Shown here one piece after another: positions 24,531-39,900 of a stretch of 64,000 nt of DNA. Source of the stretch: Thysanoteuthis rhombus (taxonomy: Eukaryota > Mollusca > Cephalopoda > Oegopsida > Thysanoteuthidae). The translations under genes and the position numbers were made by a program. The notes under the pieces were generated by a model. That model searched no databases. It saw only the letters and a list, made by a program, of their open reading frames with translations, and was not told the origin of the DNA. The stretch covers positions 32,927,702-32,991,701 of the forward strand of contig OY735231.1 of assembly GCA_963457665.1 (NCBI GenBank), in the 5' to 3' direction. The first letter of the stretch is position 1; the number at the start of each line of letters is the position of its first letter.

Positions 24531-26708
24531 TCGTGTCGACCAACACAAAACAAACATTATTTTTTTAGTCTCTGTTTACGATCAAAGATTATTTTTTTCT
24601 TTAATGAAAGCAATCATTTTTATTAGATCTTCTAAAAGATGAAACATTGTTAGATATTGAATTTTTCTCCGCCTATGTTGACTCTTTTTTTGTCCTGATT
24701 TTTAAACTTCAATATTTTTCATTTATATCTTAGCGTAAAGAAAAGTAATCTTGAATGATAAAGGACCATTCACGTAAACAATGATTTTATTGAGAAATAA
24801 AAATTGGACTCGAAAATACCGCCGAAACACACAACTCTTAATCGACGAAAAACCCTCAAAACATGTGGTACCGTTAGTTCATGAAGGGTTAAAATCTTTT
24901 CATCAGTGTCATTTGAAAAGAGCTATGATCGTATAATGGGTTGGGATTTGTCTTTGCTTTGACTCATATTGTAAACACTTGAAACATCGATTCAAAATGT
25001 GAGGTGTTCTTTTTGAATAGAAAATGCCGTTTAAAATCAACAGTCGGTTCTATGGAAAATTGTCAGGTGTGGATTACATTTAATTCACAAGATATTGGAA
25101 AGATTAAATTTAATGAGAAGCGCTTATATCTTTTTTTTTTTTTTTTTATTGTTTTTCTAACGAAATCGTTTAATTGTCGGTGTTTTCCAACTTGAAATAG
25201 ATTAAAAACGATCCAGGAAATGATTTTACCTTAATGTTCTTATTGGCAAAAGTGAAGACTATATTCGGTTACGATTGTCAATTTTTTTTCAGGAGCAGCA
25301 TTCAAAATGTTGGGCACTTTGAAAAAATAACTGAGTAGGTGTACTAAGCAGAAAACAAACATTTCAGGTGGCGAATTTATTTCATAAAAAGCACGTGGTT
25401 TGTGTAGCCATCGCAATTGCTGTTTTGTTTATAATTGATTGCATTGTTTTGTTTCAGTGTGGGTGGTCATTGTTTTACTGACCCAATATCAAGTTGAAAA
25501 GCTTTTCAATAACATTCACTGGGGGCGGGCTAAATTATATTTTTTACTGCTACGAAGGAGTATAAGAGAGAGAATGCCTATAAAACTAGTACCTCTTGAG
25601 AATTGCCGACCATGTCGCTCTTTTTAAACTTGAGTGAAATTGTGCTAACCTGCTGCTACTTTCACAGGAAGGCACTCCTTTTTTTCAGATTTCTTCCGCA
25701 TGTTCCTCAACCCCCATGAAAGCACAAAAAATCGTCATTAAAATATCAAAGAAGCCTAGATAACAACCTTCATAAGGGAAGTAACCGAATACTTCAAAGC
25801 CTGACTTGCTTAAAACGAACGGAAAGTAACGGTCCAGAGTACCAACCATAGTTACATGGTAAATAAATGGAATTCCTAGATTGTTGAAACCCTTTGGAAA
25901 AAAAATTTAAAAAATGAAGAAAAAAACGATTTTTTGTAGAACTAACAAATGGAAGGTTGTAGGGTCTCTGGATTAAGAGCACAAAAAAATTACTGACGAA
26001 AAAAATGTTTGCTATTCTTTTTTTCCCTTCATCTAGTGAATCTTGACCAAGGACTCTCCTTTTTTCTCTCTCAGAATTTCTTTTTAGCTCTCGTCCACTC
26101 CAGTGAAATTTATTACTGAAAAGTAGAATTGATGTCGTCCGCTTAGCAAAATTGATTAGCAACAGACCGAAAAATAATCACTCACATTTATTTTTTTATA
26201 CCAACTTATTTCACTTTACGTAGTCCGGGAAGGAAAGGAAATAATTGTCGGTCCTTACTTAACAGTACTTGAAGGTCTTCCAACACCTTATCTCCTCGCG
26301 CCAATACAAATATTTAGCATTGCAAACCTTCCCCGTTATAGCGCGGTTCGCATATTAGAGCGAGTGGATGGTAGACCCTAAAATTATAATCCTACTCCAA
26401 AATAGCTGAGAAAATTATATCGCGGCTCAGTCATAACGTGGTTGGCTTTTGGACCCCAACTCCTGCATTACAAGGGTGGAGGCGTGCGAATGCCTGTATT
26501 ATTCCGACAAAATTATATGTCTGGAATTAATAAAAAAGATCTAACAAATGTAAAAGTGAAACATATTTGTTTAATATTTCATATACTTTTCTATTTTTCG
26601 TGATTACATTTGCCAACGAACGTAGGTGGGAACGATAATGTACCTCTTTCCACGCACAACTTCGAATAGCCCACTTATAAAAGTTATCCCAATCAAATGT
26701 TACAGTTT

Positions 26709-26768
<60 letters not shown>

Positions 26769-29700
26769 TTGGTCTTTGGCTACCACAGTTTTATACTTGC
26801 CTTGCTCGACCCAGAAGCTGCCCATCAATGTTTTTGTTTGTTTTTAGTTTAAGAAGCGATTGCAAGATAACTTCTCTCATCATATCGACCTTGCTGTGAA
26901 TGTCAACGTAATCGAAATAGCCACGTTTTAAATATGCCTTTCCCCTCCCTGTCAAACCTCGTAGTACCGTATTTCACCAAAATCCACAATTCTTCCCTAA
27001 AATCTTGAGCTAAATAATTCAAGGTGCGTGTTATCTACGGGAACAATCGTTATACATAATTGTATACACAGGGTAATGCATTTTTTCATTCGAAATCGAA
27101 GATCTATCAGGAAGTGCGTGTTATCCATGGTAGAGCCTCATACACGGAGAAACACAAATACAGTTGTAGAATTAGGATTTGTTTTCATCGTGCATCACTT
27201 TACAGAAATTTATTTAAATCCTTTTTAAATTCATATATTTTCCTGAAGTCTTTAGGTTTAAATTCTATATTCGAGACGAAAAATGATTTTGAAAATGTCT
27301 GGACATGGCCAAAACAAACAAAAAACCACTAGTTGCGACTGAATCGACTAATATTTACCCTCAAATGAAACCCGTCTTCACGACGGTACGTTGGTAATCA
27401 TAAGGCAATAAGCAATTTGAAGTGATATACTTCCCATTATTTTCTTAAATTTTCAATTGATAATATTCTGTGCGCATATATTTTGGAAAAAGGCTTTATA
27501 TATCGAAAAGTTTTATTTTTGATTGTATTATTTCAATATGCGATATGAGTCCTGGTTAAAAATCGTACTGACAGTTAAAAGCCTTCTGCTTTTCATTTCT
27601 GTGATCATCCACGTAGCTGAAAGCGCAAGTCCGCTGTACGTCACTTGTTATCTATTTTGCTATGAAAGGCAAATTCTGATAAAATCGGAAAATGAAATGA
27701 TTTCCTACTTTCAGTTTGTTGTGCTGTCCAATTTTTTTCAATATTAATCGCTCACTTCGGCGGATAAGACGACACTTGAACCAAAAAACTCTCCAAAATG
27801 CCGTCGTCTTCTTAGCCAGATATAAAAATTGTGACTAAAAGTGAGCTGAGACCATGAAATTCAGACTGAATTCGGGGCCTCGTCTTATTTGAAGGTCGCC
27901 TAATATACGGAAATAACATTGTCATTTGGTTTACCTCTTCCATCATATGTATTGTTTTTTTTTGTGGAGTTCATTTTCATGTCTTAGAGAGAATCAATCA
28001 AAGCTTGATAGCATTTTGATTTGGCTCGATTTCAGAAGGGTGGTCCCGACTGTACAATTTATTTTATTCAAAGCAAGTCTGTTTTGCTCTTATTGATTCT
28101 CTAATTAATTTGTGCGCCATTTTAAACTTTACTATCGGGATCACCTCCCCAGCATTATACCAGCATTTTTATGAGGAATTGAAAAAAAAAAAAAAATTTC
28201 TGAACAACATTTTTTTGTCTTGTATTATCTATTAGTGTTTTAATTGGTACGTTGTTAAGAGACGTTGATACTAAGACACCCAAAGTTTGTCTTTAATCGA
28301 TTCAAATCGTTATTTTCTCAGTTGATTTTTATTAGAATTTTGAAAAAGGAAATTATTATGCAACTTTTCTATCTCCGAAGATGGTTAATATAAAACTTTC
28401 AACTTGTAAATAACATTTCAATATCTACAAACTCTGCATGCCAGTGTGTTCTGAAACGTGTCTGGATAGTGCCCCCCCCCCAGTGCTTGTAGTATTGCTT
28501 GATTTTTGTATCTTGTATAACTTCAAAGACAGTGATCCTAAATCACCGAACACTATCCGTCTCATGGTACAGCAGGAATAACGGCAATGTTTTGACCATA
28601 TATTATTGCACTCTTCTCCATAATAGTGTATTCAACCTTGAATCTTATTATAATAAATTAATGATTACTGATTGGAATTCATTTTCATTGTAATACATTC
28701 AATTGTTTTAAATAAATCAATAATTACTGCTTGGAATATGGGACGCGAAAATAAAGCAATACTGCTAGCTCTATAGAATGGACTACACTTCCAGGGTGTG
28801 AGTCGGCGTTCTCACTAGGCATTTAATGGCAAATTCTCTATAGAAACCTTGCTTCAATTTCTCAATTAAGCTGAGTGTGTTTTTGACTTCTTTTTGGCTT
28901 TTTGAAAAAATACTAAAATGTGGACAACTCAGATTGGGAAATAAAATTCCTGGCAAACACCCTGATTTTTTTTTTTTTAGGGACCACATTACTTGTACCT
29001 GAGTCTCCAATGAGCTAGAGTAGAAAGAGTGAAAAAATATTAAAACACCAGTTCAGTGACCAATCAAGGTATACCTGTTCATATACAACATTGGTTATTG
29101 TAATAATTGTCTTATTGGAATCAGATTCTTTATGGTTCGGTGACATTGAAAAATGATGTTAAAAAATGATTATTACATTGGCATGCAGAAACAGGTTTGT
29201 CAGGTGTAAGGATACAGGAAGAGCAAAAAGAAAATAATTGAACGATTGGATAGTGGTAACAATAGGTTATTGATGAATGTTACAAATATCATGTAACAAA
29301 TGAAGATGGTTTGAGAAGATTAAAAACTACAATGAAACTTGCGAATAATAAGAGTCAGTTGTGAAGGAAACTTTAATGCTCAGGTTGTATAGAAGGCAAA
29401 AGGATCCAAGTGAACAGTGGAAGGCGTAAAAGAGTGGGAGTTGCTGAGAGCAACAAGGGAGAGGAAGCTGTGGAGTGCCATGCCCCTTCAGGAGATGGGC
29501 GATCATGGCTCTCTCTAAAGCTTCCTTTCCCTTTCACATAAAGAATAGTTATTTTCTGATCTAAGCTTAGCATTAAGGCCACAGGTATGAGGAAACCAGT
29601 GAGGATCGAACTCATTACTCAGTAATGATCTGGAAAAACTGTCTGCTGACCATTATACTACACAAGTTTACAGGTCTGTCTCTTGGTTAGGTTCCATGTT

Positions 29701-32700
29701 TCAGCTTCATCAGTGACTATCAGGAGAATGCATTGGTTGTATACTCTTCTTTTTAGGATCATTTGGATTGTCTTGTTTTTGAAGGTTGAGTTAACACTGC
29801 TGAAGGATTACCATTCTAGGGTGATTCTTCGCTTGATTTCTCCTTTTGTTGGTTTCCTAGAGATTCGTTTCTCTAGGTAAATGTAGTGGTCTACTTTCCC
29901 CAGTTTTGCATCTTCAATTTTGAAAGTTATGTTCTTATTCTCCGTGTGATTGTCGCACATGACTTTCATTCTATCGGCGTTCATGTGTAGGCTGACTTTT
30001 ATGAGAGAATCATGCTCAACCTCACGTGGAGAGACCACAAGACAACACAGTATATCAGGAAGAAAACAGGAGTCCGAGACATCATAGAATCAATTATAAA
30101 ACTTGAATGGCAATGGACAGGTCATGTTGCAAGAATGGCAGACAACCGATGGATATCATGACTCGCAAGATGGATCCCTACAGATCTCATGCAAAACCTA
30201 GGCAGACAGAATACAATATGTAGAGATGAACTAGACAAATTTGGAAAATACTGGCTCTGCGGCGCCCATCATAGAGAAATGTAGCGGACCCTGGGTAGGG
30301 TGTATATCCAATGACGGACGATAAAAGATTGAGGATGATGATGACACTCTGCAAGAACCCCAGCAGTGCTAACAAAAGGGAAAGCCAAGAAGTTGAAGAC
30401 CATGTTAAACTAGGACATGGCTTCTCATCTAACATACAAAATACACATAGATATATATGCACAATGTGTGTGTGTGTATGTATGATTATTGGATTGATTA
30501 GTTGTGTCTGACTTAATGGTAAAAATTTATAGACAATAAGAAAATTCACAAGTTGGGTGAATAGATATTTATTCTTGGACATTTCTTAGGGATGATCCTA
30601 CGTCTTTAGCACAATCTGAAAAATGAAGACAAGGAAGATCTCTGGATGTTGGAATTATATTTGTTGGATGGGACTGTGTTTGGAGTCGTTAGTGAATGAC
30701 CTAGTCAAAACGTGGGATGAGGGTGTTCGTATAGCTGTCAGATAGGGGATAGGTATGTATTTAGAGGTGGGGAGGCAGATTGTGTTTCTGCTAGTTTTCT
30801 ATGTCTGGAGTGGGTGTGCGTATGATTTTTGTCTGTAAACACGTCTTATTCTGTGTCAGTGAGAGGTGTATGTTGCTATAGAATGAGCATGTCTAAGTTT
30901 GGGGGATGCACAGTGAGCGTCAGTTCCAGTACATACTTGGCCAATCTAACATGCGAACATATATACCTGTTCCAACGCACATACGTTCCTGTGTGCACAT
31001 ACACATGCATAAATGTGTCTTATATGCTAACTCGTATATCCACTACATGTACATACACACACCTATGAATATACCTATTTGCATTTCCAGGTCCGACATG
31101 GTGCTCACTCGTTATATAATGATACTAACAACACACATACACGCATAGTAATGTGACACCACATTCATACAATATACCAACTCATGCGTAACATACAACC
31201 ACATTGTAATATGATATAGAATTATTCCTACGAAACATCTGTGTATAAATACCTATTCACCCAACTTGTGGTTTTCTTTATTGTCTATAAATTTTCACCA
31301 TATCTGTGTATGTGTTTGCATATGTGGCCTGTGTGTTGATGTTGTATTTCAGTGTTTGTGTCGTGTATGCCTATGTATAGTTTCCATTTTTGATGATACA
31401 TTGTTAGATAAAAAGCTGTGGCACCATGTTTTACAGGTGTTCGTGTGTTTTCATGCACTGGAACTATGTTTAACCAGCTGTCGGCAACTTTCTAGTCTCT
31501 GTACTCCAGATCATGTGTTATCGAGTGGACGTTGAGCCAGATAAAAAGCTTGGAATATTAAAATCATCCATGTAAATATATCTTATATATTTTGACTGAA
31601 ATTAATAACACATGCTAGAAAATTATTTGTGCTTAACCAAGGGTGCCAATTTGTTATCAACAAACTCTATCTAGACCCGATCCATTTGGATCAAGGCATC
31701 TTTTGAATCGAATAAAAATACCCAAAGAATATGTTGGCTGGATACTATTTGGATATCGTCACCTCTTCAATGCCTGAGGACTAACATCTGATCTACCTGT
31801 TGAACACTGATTGGTATTTAGAAGCTGGACAATTTTTGGATGCAAAAATGTCAGCTGGATAAATTTCAGGTGCAAAAATTGTGATATAATCCATTAGAAT
31901 TTTCTTTTTTTAAAAAATTCAATCTATAAAAGTGTGCTAAACATAGATTGAGGTATGCTGAATTCAGTTGTAGTTCTATTTTTTGTCTGCGATGCATAAA
32001 TCTTGAGTTATAGGAGTACGAACATACATGCATGCATTTATACATCACAACTTTGCCACAAGTCGCCATTGCTGTCAATAATTGAACAACCTTAGCGTTA
32101 AATTTTGATGTCATGTAAGAAAAAAAAATTCTATAGAAGGATAAATATGGTCAAAATAAATTCTAATTATGACATCACTGGTATTTTTCCACCGGAAAAC
32201 CTCTAAAATTGAGTTTAAAAAAACCCCAAATGTGTTAAACATCTAGATTCTTAAGAATCTTGCTGATATTAAACCCATTGAAAAAACTTTTTCTTGAAAA
32301 AAAAGAGAAAAAAAAAATTGTCTGTAATTGTGTGTAATACTGATGCCAATTTCCAAGTCTGTAGACAAAATGGTATGACTGTGAGTGCTGGAATACACAA
32401 ACAATTGTAAATAAGGATAGGAACCATCACCATCTTTGATGGCTATGGTGGTTCAATAGATGTAGGCTAAATGTTTTTACTGTCTAAAACCTGAAAAACG
32501 TGTATGCTTTCACCATTTGGCTGTTTGATGTGTCTTAAATCCCTCGAGGAAAGAAGAAAAAGCTTAGACACAAGAAAAACTTGGTGGTTTACAGGGTGGG
32601 CCTTATTGGTTTTGTAGGCTGTTAAAATATTACCTACAACAGACTGGCTTAATCACTGTTGTTAGGTTTAAAATATTCATGTGTTCTGACATTTATATGT

Positions 32701-33894
32701 ATCTTAGTATCCGGATTTTGCCCAGCCCTAACTGTACATAGTAGGAATTTTTCACACACGCTTCTCTCAATGAGTAGGAAAAAATGTTTTTTATTTGTTT
32801 TCTGAGCACCCCCTCCCTAGGTTTTTTTGGGGGGGAATCAATTTACAATAAAATTTTATGCCAAATTGGTCCCGTTGTCTGTGTCCACCTGCATTCATGA
32901 TTGCTTTTTGGAGTTTTATACTTTTTAGTGATCACAATCCAACAAAAGGCAAGAAAAGTAACTTATTCATTGATCAACCCTTTTTCCAATTTTTGAATTG
33001 ATCACTCTATTGAGTGACAACCAGACCTGCTTGAAAAAAAAAATCATAAATTCAAGGTTTAAACCATACTGGTTGTATTTTCATCTAGGTAACTCGAATT
33101 TACCACAATCAATGCTTGATGTATGAGGTGAAAAGCAGCATATATGGGTGGCTGTAATTCACAATATCCTTTGGAATGTCAAGTATCCTTATAGGTTGTA
33201 AGGAGAAAAAAAAAATTTCACTATATGATTTATAATATGATTCATATCTACTTGTGAATAAGATATCATATGGCAGAAAGAAGTAACCTTTATTATATAG
33301 AAGACTGAGTTTGTGATCTGTGATCTAAATATTTGCAGATATTACCATCTGTTGAGTTAAAACTATTATTACTATTGATCCATATGAATTGCCCTATTCT
33401 GTTGGTAATGCTTGCATCAATTTCTGACCACTGACAATCCCTTTCTTAATGACTTTCAGCGTACATAAAGATGAAGTGTAGAAACTTGCAGAAACAAATA
33501 TTAGATTAAAAAACTGTGAAATTTGGATTTTAATCATCAAATGCATCCACCAACACAAGAAATATTTAGCTTGTTGATGCAGAGAATGACTGAAGTTAAG
33601 AAAGGAAGTGGTGGAGTAGTGGTAAAGTCAGTGGGCAGCAATAACAGGAGTCAGAACCTTGCCTACATATATTGGGTTCAAATGCAGTCATCACTGAAAT
33701 ATAATTAATATTGTTTCATTTTTCTCTTCTACCTTTTAGAATTTGCTTTGTCACTATATATGTGATCATTTGAGTGAATGACAATCATGACGTATGCGTG
33801 TGATATTTCATCCTGTTGATATCAGGGATGTAACATGAAGAGATAGTTTATTAATGATAATAATCCATGTAGCTAAAATGCAATGTATATCCAA

Positions 33895-33949
<55 letters not shown>

Positions 33950-36900
33950 ACTACAAAACTTTGAACTCAACTTAAAAAGGCTTAATAAATTCATTATTAT
34001 CTGGAAAAATCCATCACTGTTTTAGATTTCTTAGGGTTGGTCATTTAAAAAACACTGTTCAATAGTAAAAAGTTAAGCAGCTTCAACAGAATTTCAATCA
34101 TTGAAAATTCACAGTACATCTAAACTTGAAACTTGTTGATAATAGATGTGATATAAAGGTCAAAATTCAATTTATCAGTTACTGATGTTAAGAACGGTTT
34201 CGCGTCTACACTGTATGGGAAGATCAAACCCTCTGATTTTGAACCTCGGAATCTGGGACCATCATTATGTGTAATAGCTGAACAAATTCATTGAAGTCGG
34301 ACAGTTGTGAAAAATTGTGCCAAGATAAATTAAACTTGGGAAATATCAAGTATATTCTGCTTCAGTATTTACTGTATATATATAAAGCTTAGTTTGACCC
34401 AAGGCCATGGTAATGGGGGCACTAAGAGAGAATTGGACTCATTTCAGTAGTAATGGTCAGTATCGCAAGCTTGTTCACCATTACTATTGTGAAACTCCGT
34501 ATTTCAAGAAATACTTAAACATTCAAGGATTTCACGAAATCATTACTTTTACAGTTTTACTGTATCAGATACATATTGATAAAAACAAATGTCAACTGCT
34601 TGATGAGTGAAGGTTTGTACAGATGAATTGTTCACTTGATGTTACGATTATGCAGTTTACTTCACTTTTTTTGTTTTTTTGTTTATGGCTTGTGATGTAG
34701 TTCAGGTTTTTTTAGATGCAACAGTTGTAAGAAAGCTAAAAGATATTTTGTTCGAACCAGATTTGAATCCCTTGATAGTGTTCACGAGAAAATGAAGAGA
34801 GAGTGGGCGAAGAAGGAACATTTTCTGTTCTTTTTTTACATTGAAAAAAGAAAGAAATCAATTCTCAAAATGAAAAAAAGAAAGAACAAGATAGAAAGAG
34901 GACTATGCAGTGTTAATAAATAATGTATAAGCTTATATAATTTTCCAATTGATTATATTGCATTTTGGATAGTATTTTTAATCTTATTTATTAGGAAATA
35001 ATTACTTATTTTTATTTTGGGAGGTTTTAATGGGAATTAACTGGAAGAATCAATTGGAAACCAGTTTTGTTACAGAAAAAAATATTGACAAATATGACTA
35101 AACGCTGTCAAAAATTGTATAAACAACATTGTAGGTTTTGAACAGAGTCTATTCTTATCTTGCTTTTCTCTGACTGACTGCCAATTGTTGAGACACTTGT
35201 CTCCTTTTTTTTTTTTCTCATCTATCTCAAGTCCTTCTTTGTCTACTTAATATTTCCTTTCTATACATAGCTCCTTTCTAAATTCAGTTGTTTACCTCTA
35301 GCAATGAAGCTAAAAATGATTTTAAAAAAAGAGAAGAAAGTCAGATTCCACTGGTATTTTCATGTTGTACAAGGTCTGTCTGGAAAGTATGCAGCCATTT
35401 GATGTTTACGGAAAAATAGCGTACTTAAGGGAATGGCGTGTTAGTCCTCTTCAGAGTTCTCCCCTTGTGACACTCCCTCTTTTCAAAACAATCAGTAAGG
35501 GTCTCTTCTGGGATTGCCATCAGTTACCTTGACATGTTCTTCCTAATCTCTCAATGAGTGGCAGAAGTTGTAAGGCGCCAAATCTGGACTGTTGTAGGGC
35601 TGTGAGAGATATATGTGATGCTATGATTTGCCAAAAAACTTTGCATGAGATTTGAAGAATGAATAACTTGCTGGGTCATTCATTATGAATGTAACAGTCA
35701 CATGGTACATGAGAACTCACAGTTGGGTCTCACTGCCAAGTGAGTTAACTCCACGGGAGAGTCTGTAATTTTGTAAACATGAAGCTGAGATACAGATTCT
35801 GTGTATGATACTCTTCTTTTTTCCCCATCTTTCTCTCTTTAGGATTATAGATTTTCTCTTACGGGCAATTTCTTTGCTTCATTTCATATTTCTCTATCAA
35901 CCTTGCTCTGTTATTGTTAGTTTATTCCTTGCATGTGAGAGTAATGAGAAGACTCTCCTCTCACTGGTGCTGTATTTTTCATATCAGCTTGTGCAGTCCA
36001 AGTCCACACTTAGGGTTTGATGGCCTTCCTTGGTAGCTTAGGCTGAGAAGCTCAAGGCAACTTCCAAGCTATATTTTGTCTAGACTTTTAGATGCACTGC
36101 CTTGGAGGTCTGAAGAGCTCAACTATTCCTAATTATTTTGCCTATAGCTGGGGTCCAAGAATTGGATTCATGCCTTGCATGTAAAGCGATCACAAACTTC
36201 CTCAACCAGAATTTGAACTGATTCCATCCTCCTTGCTGTTGACGGTTTGGCCACTTTTCACCCCTCCCTCTTATACTTATAATATAAATAAGTAGGTACA
36301 TCAATTAGTCCCTAGCCTGGTGATGAAAAATTTTTTTATTTTGCTTGAAAAATATTTCTTTCTCTACATATTTTCCTTCCTCGCATTTAACCAATATTTC
36401 TCTATTAATCACATAGATTAAACATTATACAATGAGAATTTCAGATCGAAAATTGGCTGTTTCAGGATATAGAGCTAGTGATTAACCCTTATAATGAGTT
36501 CATACAACTACTGCTGCAAAAAACAGCAGCGGTGCCTCCAACAAATCCTTTGTCAGGTCAGACATGTTTTTGTGGCCAAAGTATCATTACTATAAATCCA
36601 GGGCCCCCCAGTAGTAACTCTCAATATGAACAGGCTTTGTTGGTTCTCTGTCATATTGTGGGAGTACCAGATCCATGCAAATACAGTCTTTGCCCGAACA
36701 TGAAGCCTATCTTCTTTCATGCTGATCAAAGTCAGGTACATTTAGGGCTGAGATGTCTATGAAACCTTGGTATCTGACTGCAACAGAATGTGTATTAATC
36801 ATGCAGAAAAATTTTCCTTCTCCACCCGCAACATAAACAAAAAACGATCAGTAACTAACGTTGAATATGAAACGTATCAAATAACCAACAACCTGTCAAA

Positions 36901-39900
36901 CAGGGAGATAGAAAATGAAGGAATAAACCGCACAAGTCATTAAATCCCAGAAATTAATAAATCGTTGCTTCAACCTTGGCATGACTTCTCTCGTGAGAGA
37001 ATGTGACTTGGAGCTTTTAGTCCATAAAGTTCCAAATCTTGTGTAATATTCTTATTTCTGTGTGGCTAAGCCTAAGAATGTCGTGTAGTCTTATGAAAAG
37101 AAGTCTTCTTCGTCGTTTGTCAGTATATTCGAACATTGATTCTGCTTAAATATTTGGATGGGTTTACAGTCAAATCCATTGATGTACTGCAAAGTGTCCT
37201 CGGGAACTATCAACCAAATCTGTCACCAGAACTACCAACATGGGTTTCTTCAGTTTCTAAGTTGGTCTGGCTGGTTATGTTTCATGTGCAGAGGATGCAC
37301 CAATGGAGCTAGAGGGCTGAAGATCTAAACATTCACATAAAAAAAAAAAAAATTTCTTTTTTAAAAATCCCCTTAGAATGGCTTTTTAATGAGGGAACCA
37401 ATATAAAAACTAAGTTTGTTAAATTGGACCCTTAGTTTGTGTCCATCAGCATTTATGCTTGTTTTTTGAAAATTAAGACTTTTTTCCAGTGATCACTGCC
37501 CAACATAATGCATTTGGTGGGAACTTGTCTATTAATCACCCCTCTTTCCAATTTTTTTAATTGATCCCCCCTCACGTGGCATGCTGTCAAAAGATATTGG
37601 TCATGTGATGGTTTCTATTTTGTGACTCGCCAGACCTTGGAGGCTTTTCATTTTTAAAAAAAATTTTTCAATATGAAATGAAAAATTTTCATTGAATTAT
37701 TTTAATGTTGTTAAGTCTGGAGTCTGGACTCCATTTTGCTTCACATCTATAAATATTGACTAAAAAATGATCGTACTTTCGTTTTTTATTCTTTCCTTTT
37801 CATTTCCATTTTTTTTCTCCTATGCCTGAAAAACCATCTTGAATCTTTTTTGTCATGATAATTTTGTTAACCCTTGGGTGAATCATTCTCTAAAAGCTCT
37901 GGCCTATATTATTAGAAGTTGTTTTGTCCTTTTTATCAAATGGGAAAGAAAGAAATTGATTGAAAATCACTCACTCAACTCACTTGTATGTTTCAAAGTG
38001 AACCTGGTGCCTTTTCCTTGCAGAAATAGGATATGTCAGAGTATATCTTAACAGTTGGTGTACTGCTTTCTAATAGCATGTAAAGTCTTCCATTTTCTTT
38101 ATTATCCTCATTGATTCTGTAATAATTATAGTTGTTGATTTGGTAGTGTAATTATCAGATCATTGATATTCCTGCCTTTGTTTTGTTTCTATGATTTTGT
38201 GCGAGCTGGGGAAGTTGGATTTCCTGGTTTCAGTTACACACCTGTGATAGACAGTTCAGTTGATCCAAAGATCTAGGAGCCTGTTGATATGGCATGTCTA
38301 GAGCTTTTCGACAGATTTTCACTACCAGAATCCAGACCCCTCCTCCTGACGAGAATTTCAGATTTTTTTTGGGTGGATAAGAATTGGGACCACCAATCAA
38401 CAGATTCTAACTATTATGATATTGGTCTTTTGGTACCGCCTGTGTAGAATGCACCTTTTGAGTAAGGCAGTCTCAGAGTTTGAGGAATGATATTCTGAAA
38501 CATGGTGAAAAGGATGTGTAGACAAAAGAGGCTGAGAACTGCTGCTCTAGGACAAAATGTATCCATTTCTTCAGCAATCAGCATGAGACAGTCGGTACTA
38601 GTTTATATGGTATCAGTGGTAGAGAAGAATTCCTAATCTAAATGCATTCTTCTCTTCCAACCATCATAGCATGCAAATGAAAAGACCTTTATCAAGACAT
38701 TTAGCAATGAGATAGTGTGCAGGCCGAAGTGGACTCATACCTTTCCCAATAATATTAAAGCATCTGAACTTCAAACTTGGTTCAGTTTTCTCTGCGGCTA
38801 TATACATTTGCTCATCCTGTTGAGAGGCTTTTATTTTCATACCTGGAATAAAATCACTTGCCTCATTTATTTATCTACAATTTAATTTTAGTCTTGTGAT
38901 ATGTATGCAAGGTATTTGCCAGGAGTTTGATTTCTCTATTGTTTTTATGTGAATGGGAAGTTTTCTTTAGTTTGCATTTATTTATCTGAGGAAAAGAGGT
39001 AAAATTGGCCAAAAAACATCAAAAAATGGTGAAAAATGGCTTAAATGATCAGAGCTCTGCTTGATTGGGAAATTGGAATTAGATTGCTTTTGGGAATTAG
39101 ATTTTCTATTTGGATTTGTCAAGTTGATGTAAAGGTTTTGACTATTTTTTTGACAAAATCTTCCACTTACTCAGTCATCAAAGTAATTCACCTAACTTCT
39201 CAAGATCTTGCAGTACCTATCAGCTAGATTGTACATTCTATCATTAAAGATCGATTCTGGTTTTGGTTTGATGAATTCTTGAAGGAAATTTTTGATTCTT
39301 CAAATTTGTTTGAGCTATTGACCTTTGAAGGAGTGTAGCATGATGTGAAAAGAGAGAACATACCGAGAACATATAGCATGTTTTGAACTTCCCATCCAAT
39401 ACAATCACTTGCTGTCATATTTGCAACATGAGGACAGGCATTGTCATGTAGCAAAATCACTGTTTGACTGTTTTACCCAGAGAAATTTTTTTTTCTTATA
39501 TGTCATTCAAACAAGCCAGTTGCCGATTGTAGCATTGCACAATGATATTTTGTTCAGTTTCCAGACTCTTTTTTTCCCTTCTCTAAATTTCATTCAGGTT
39601 GAGATTTTGAAGGCTGTCTTGGACCAAACTGATTTTTTTTTTTTTTTTGTTTCAAAATCTTGTGATAAATCTTTTTTTCCTGACTATCTTGTGTCCAGCA
39701 AGGAGAGAAAGATTTAACTCTTAAATTCATGAACTGCTCAAAACTGCTTTTAAATATAGTAGGACTCTTCGATGAATTGGGTTGAAAAAAAAATGGATCT
39801 ATTTTGTGTATTGGACAAAAAGATAAGAAGAATTATCTAAAAGTGCTAGGGAAGTAACTGATCAGGAGTTACCCGCCTTTTGAATTTTGCAATATGAATT

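Noticed and set aside
25794-26162. 122-codon minus-strand open frame
   Set aside because: No recognisable domain or motif, in intron 1, not supported by splice sites or a family match.
29690-29725. Hammerhead-like word (CTGATGA, then GAAAC on the minus strand)
   Set aside because: It lacks stem II and is simply the RTE coding sequence for VTDEAETWNLTK.
36478-36762. 94-codon + and 62-codon - overlapping open frames
   Set aside because: No family recognised; no repeat or splice evidence.
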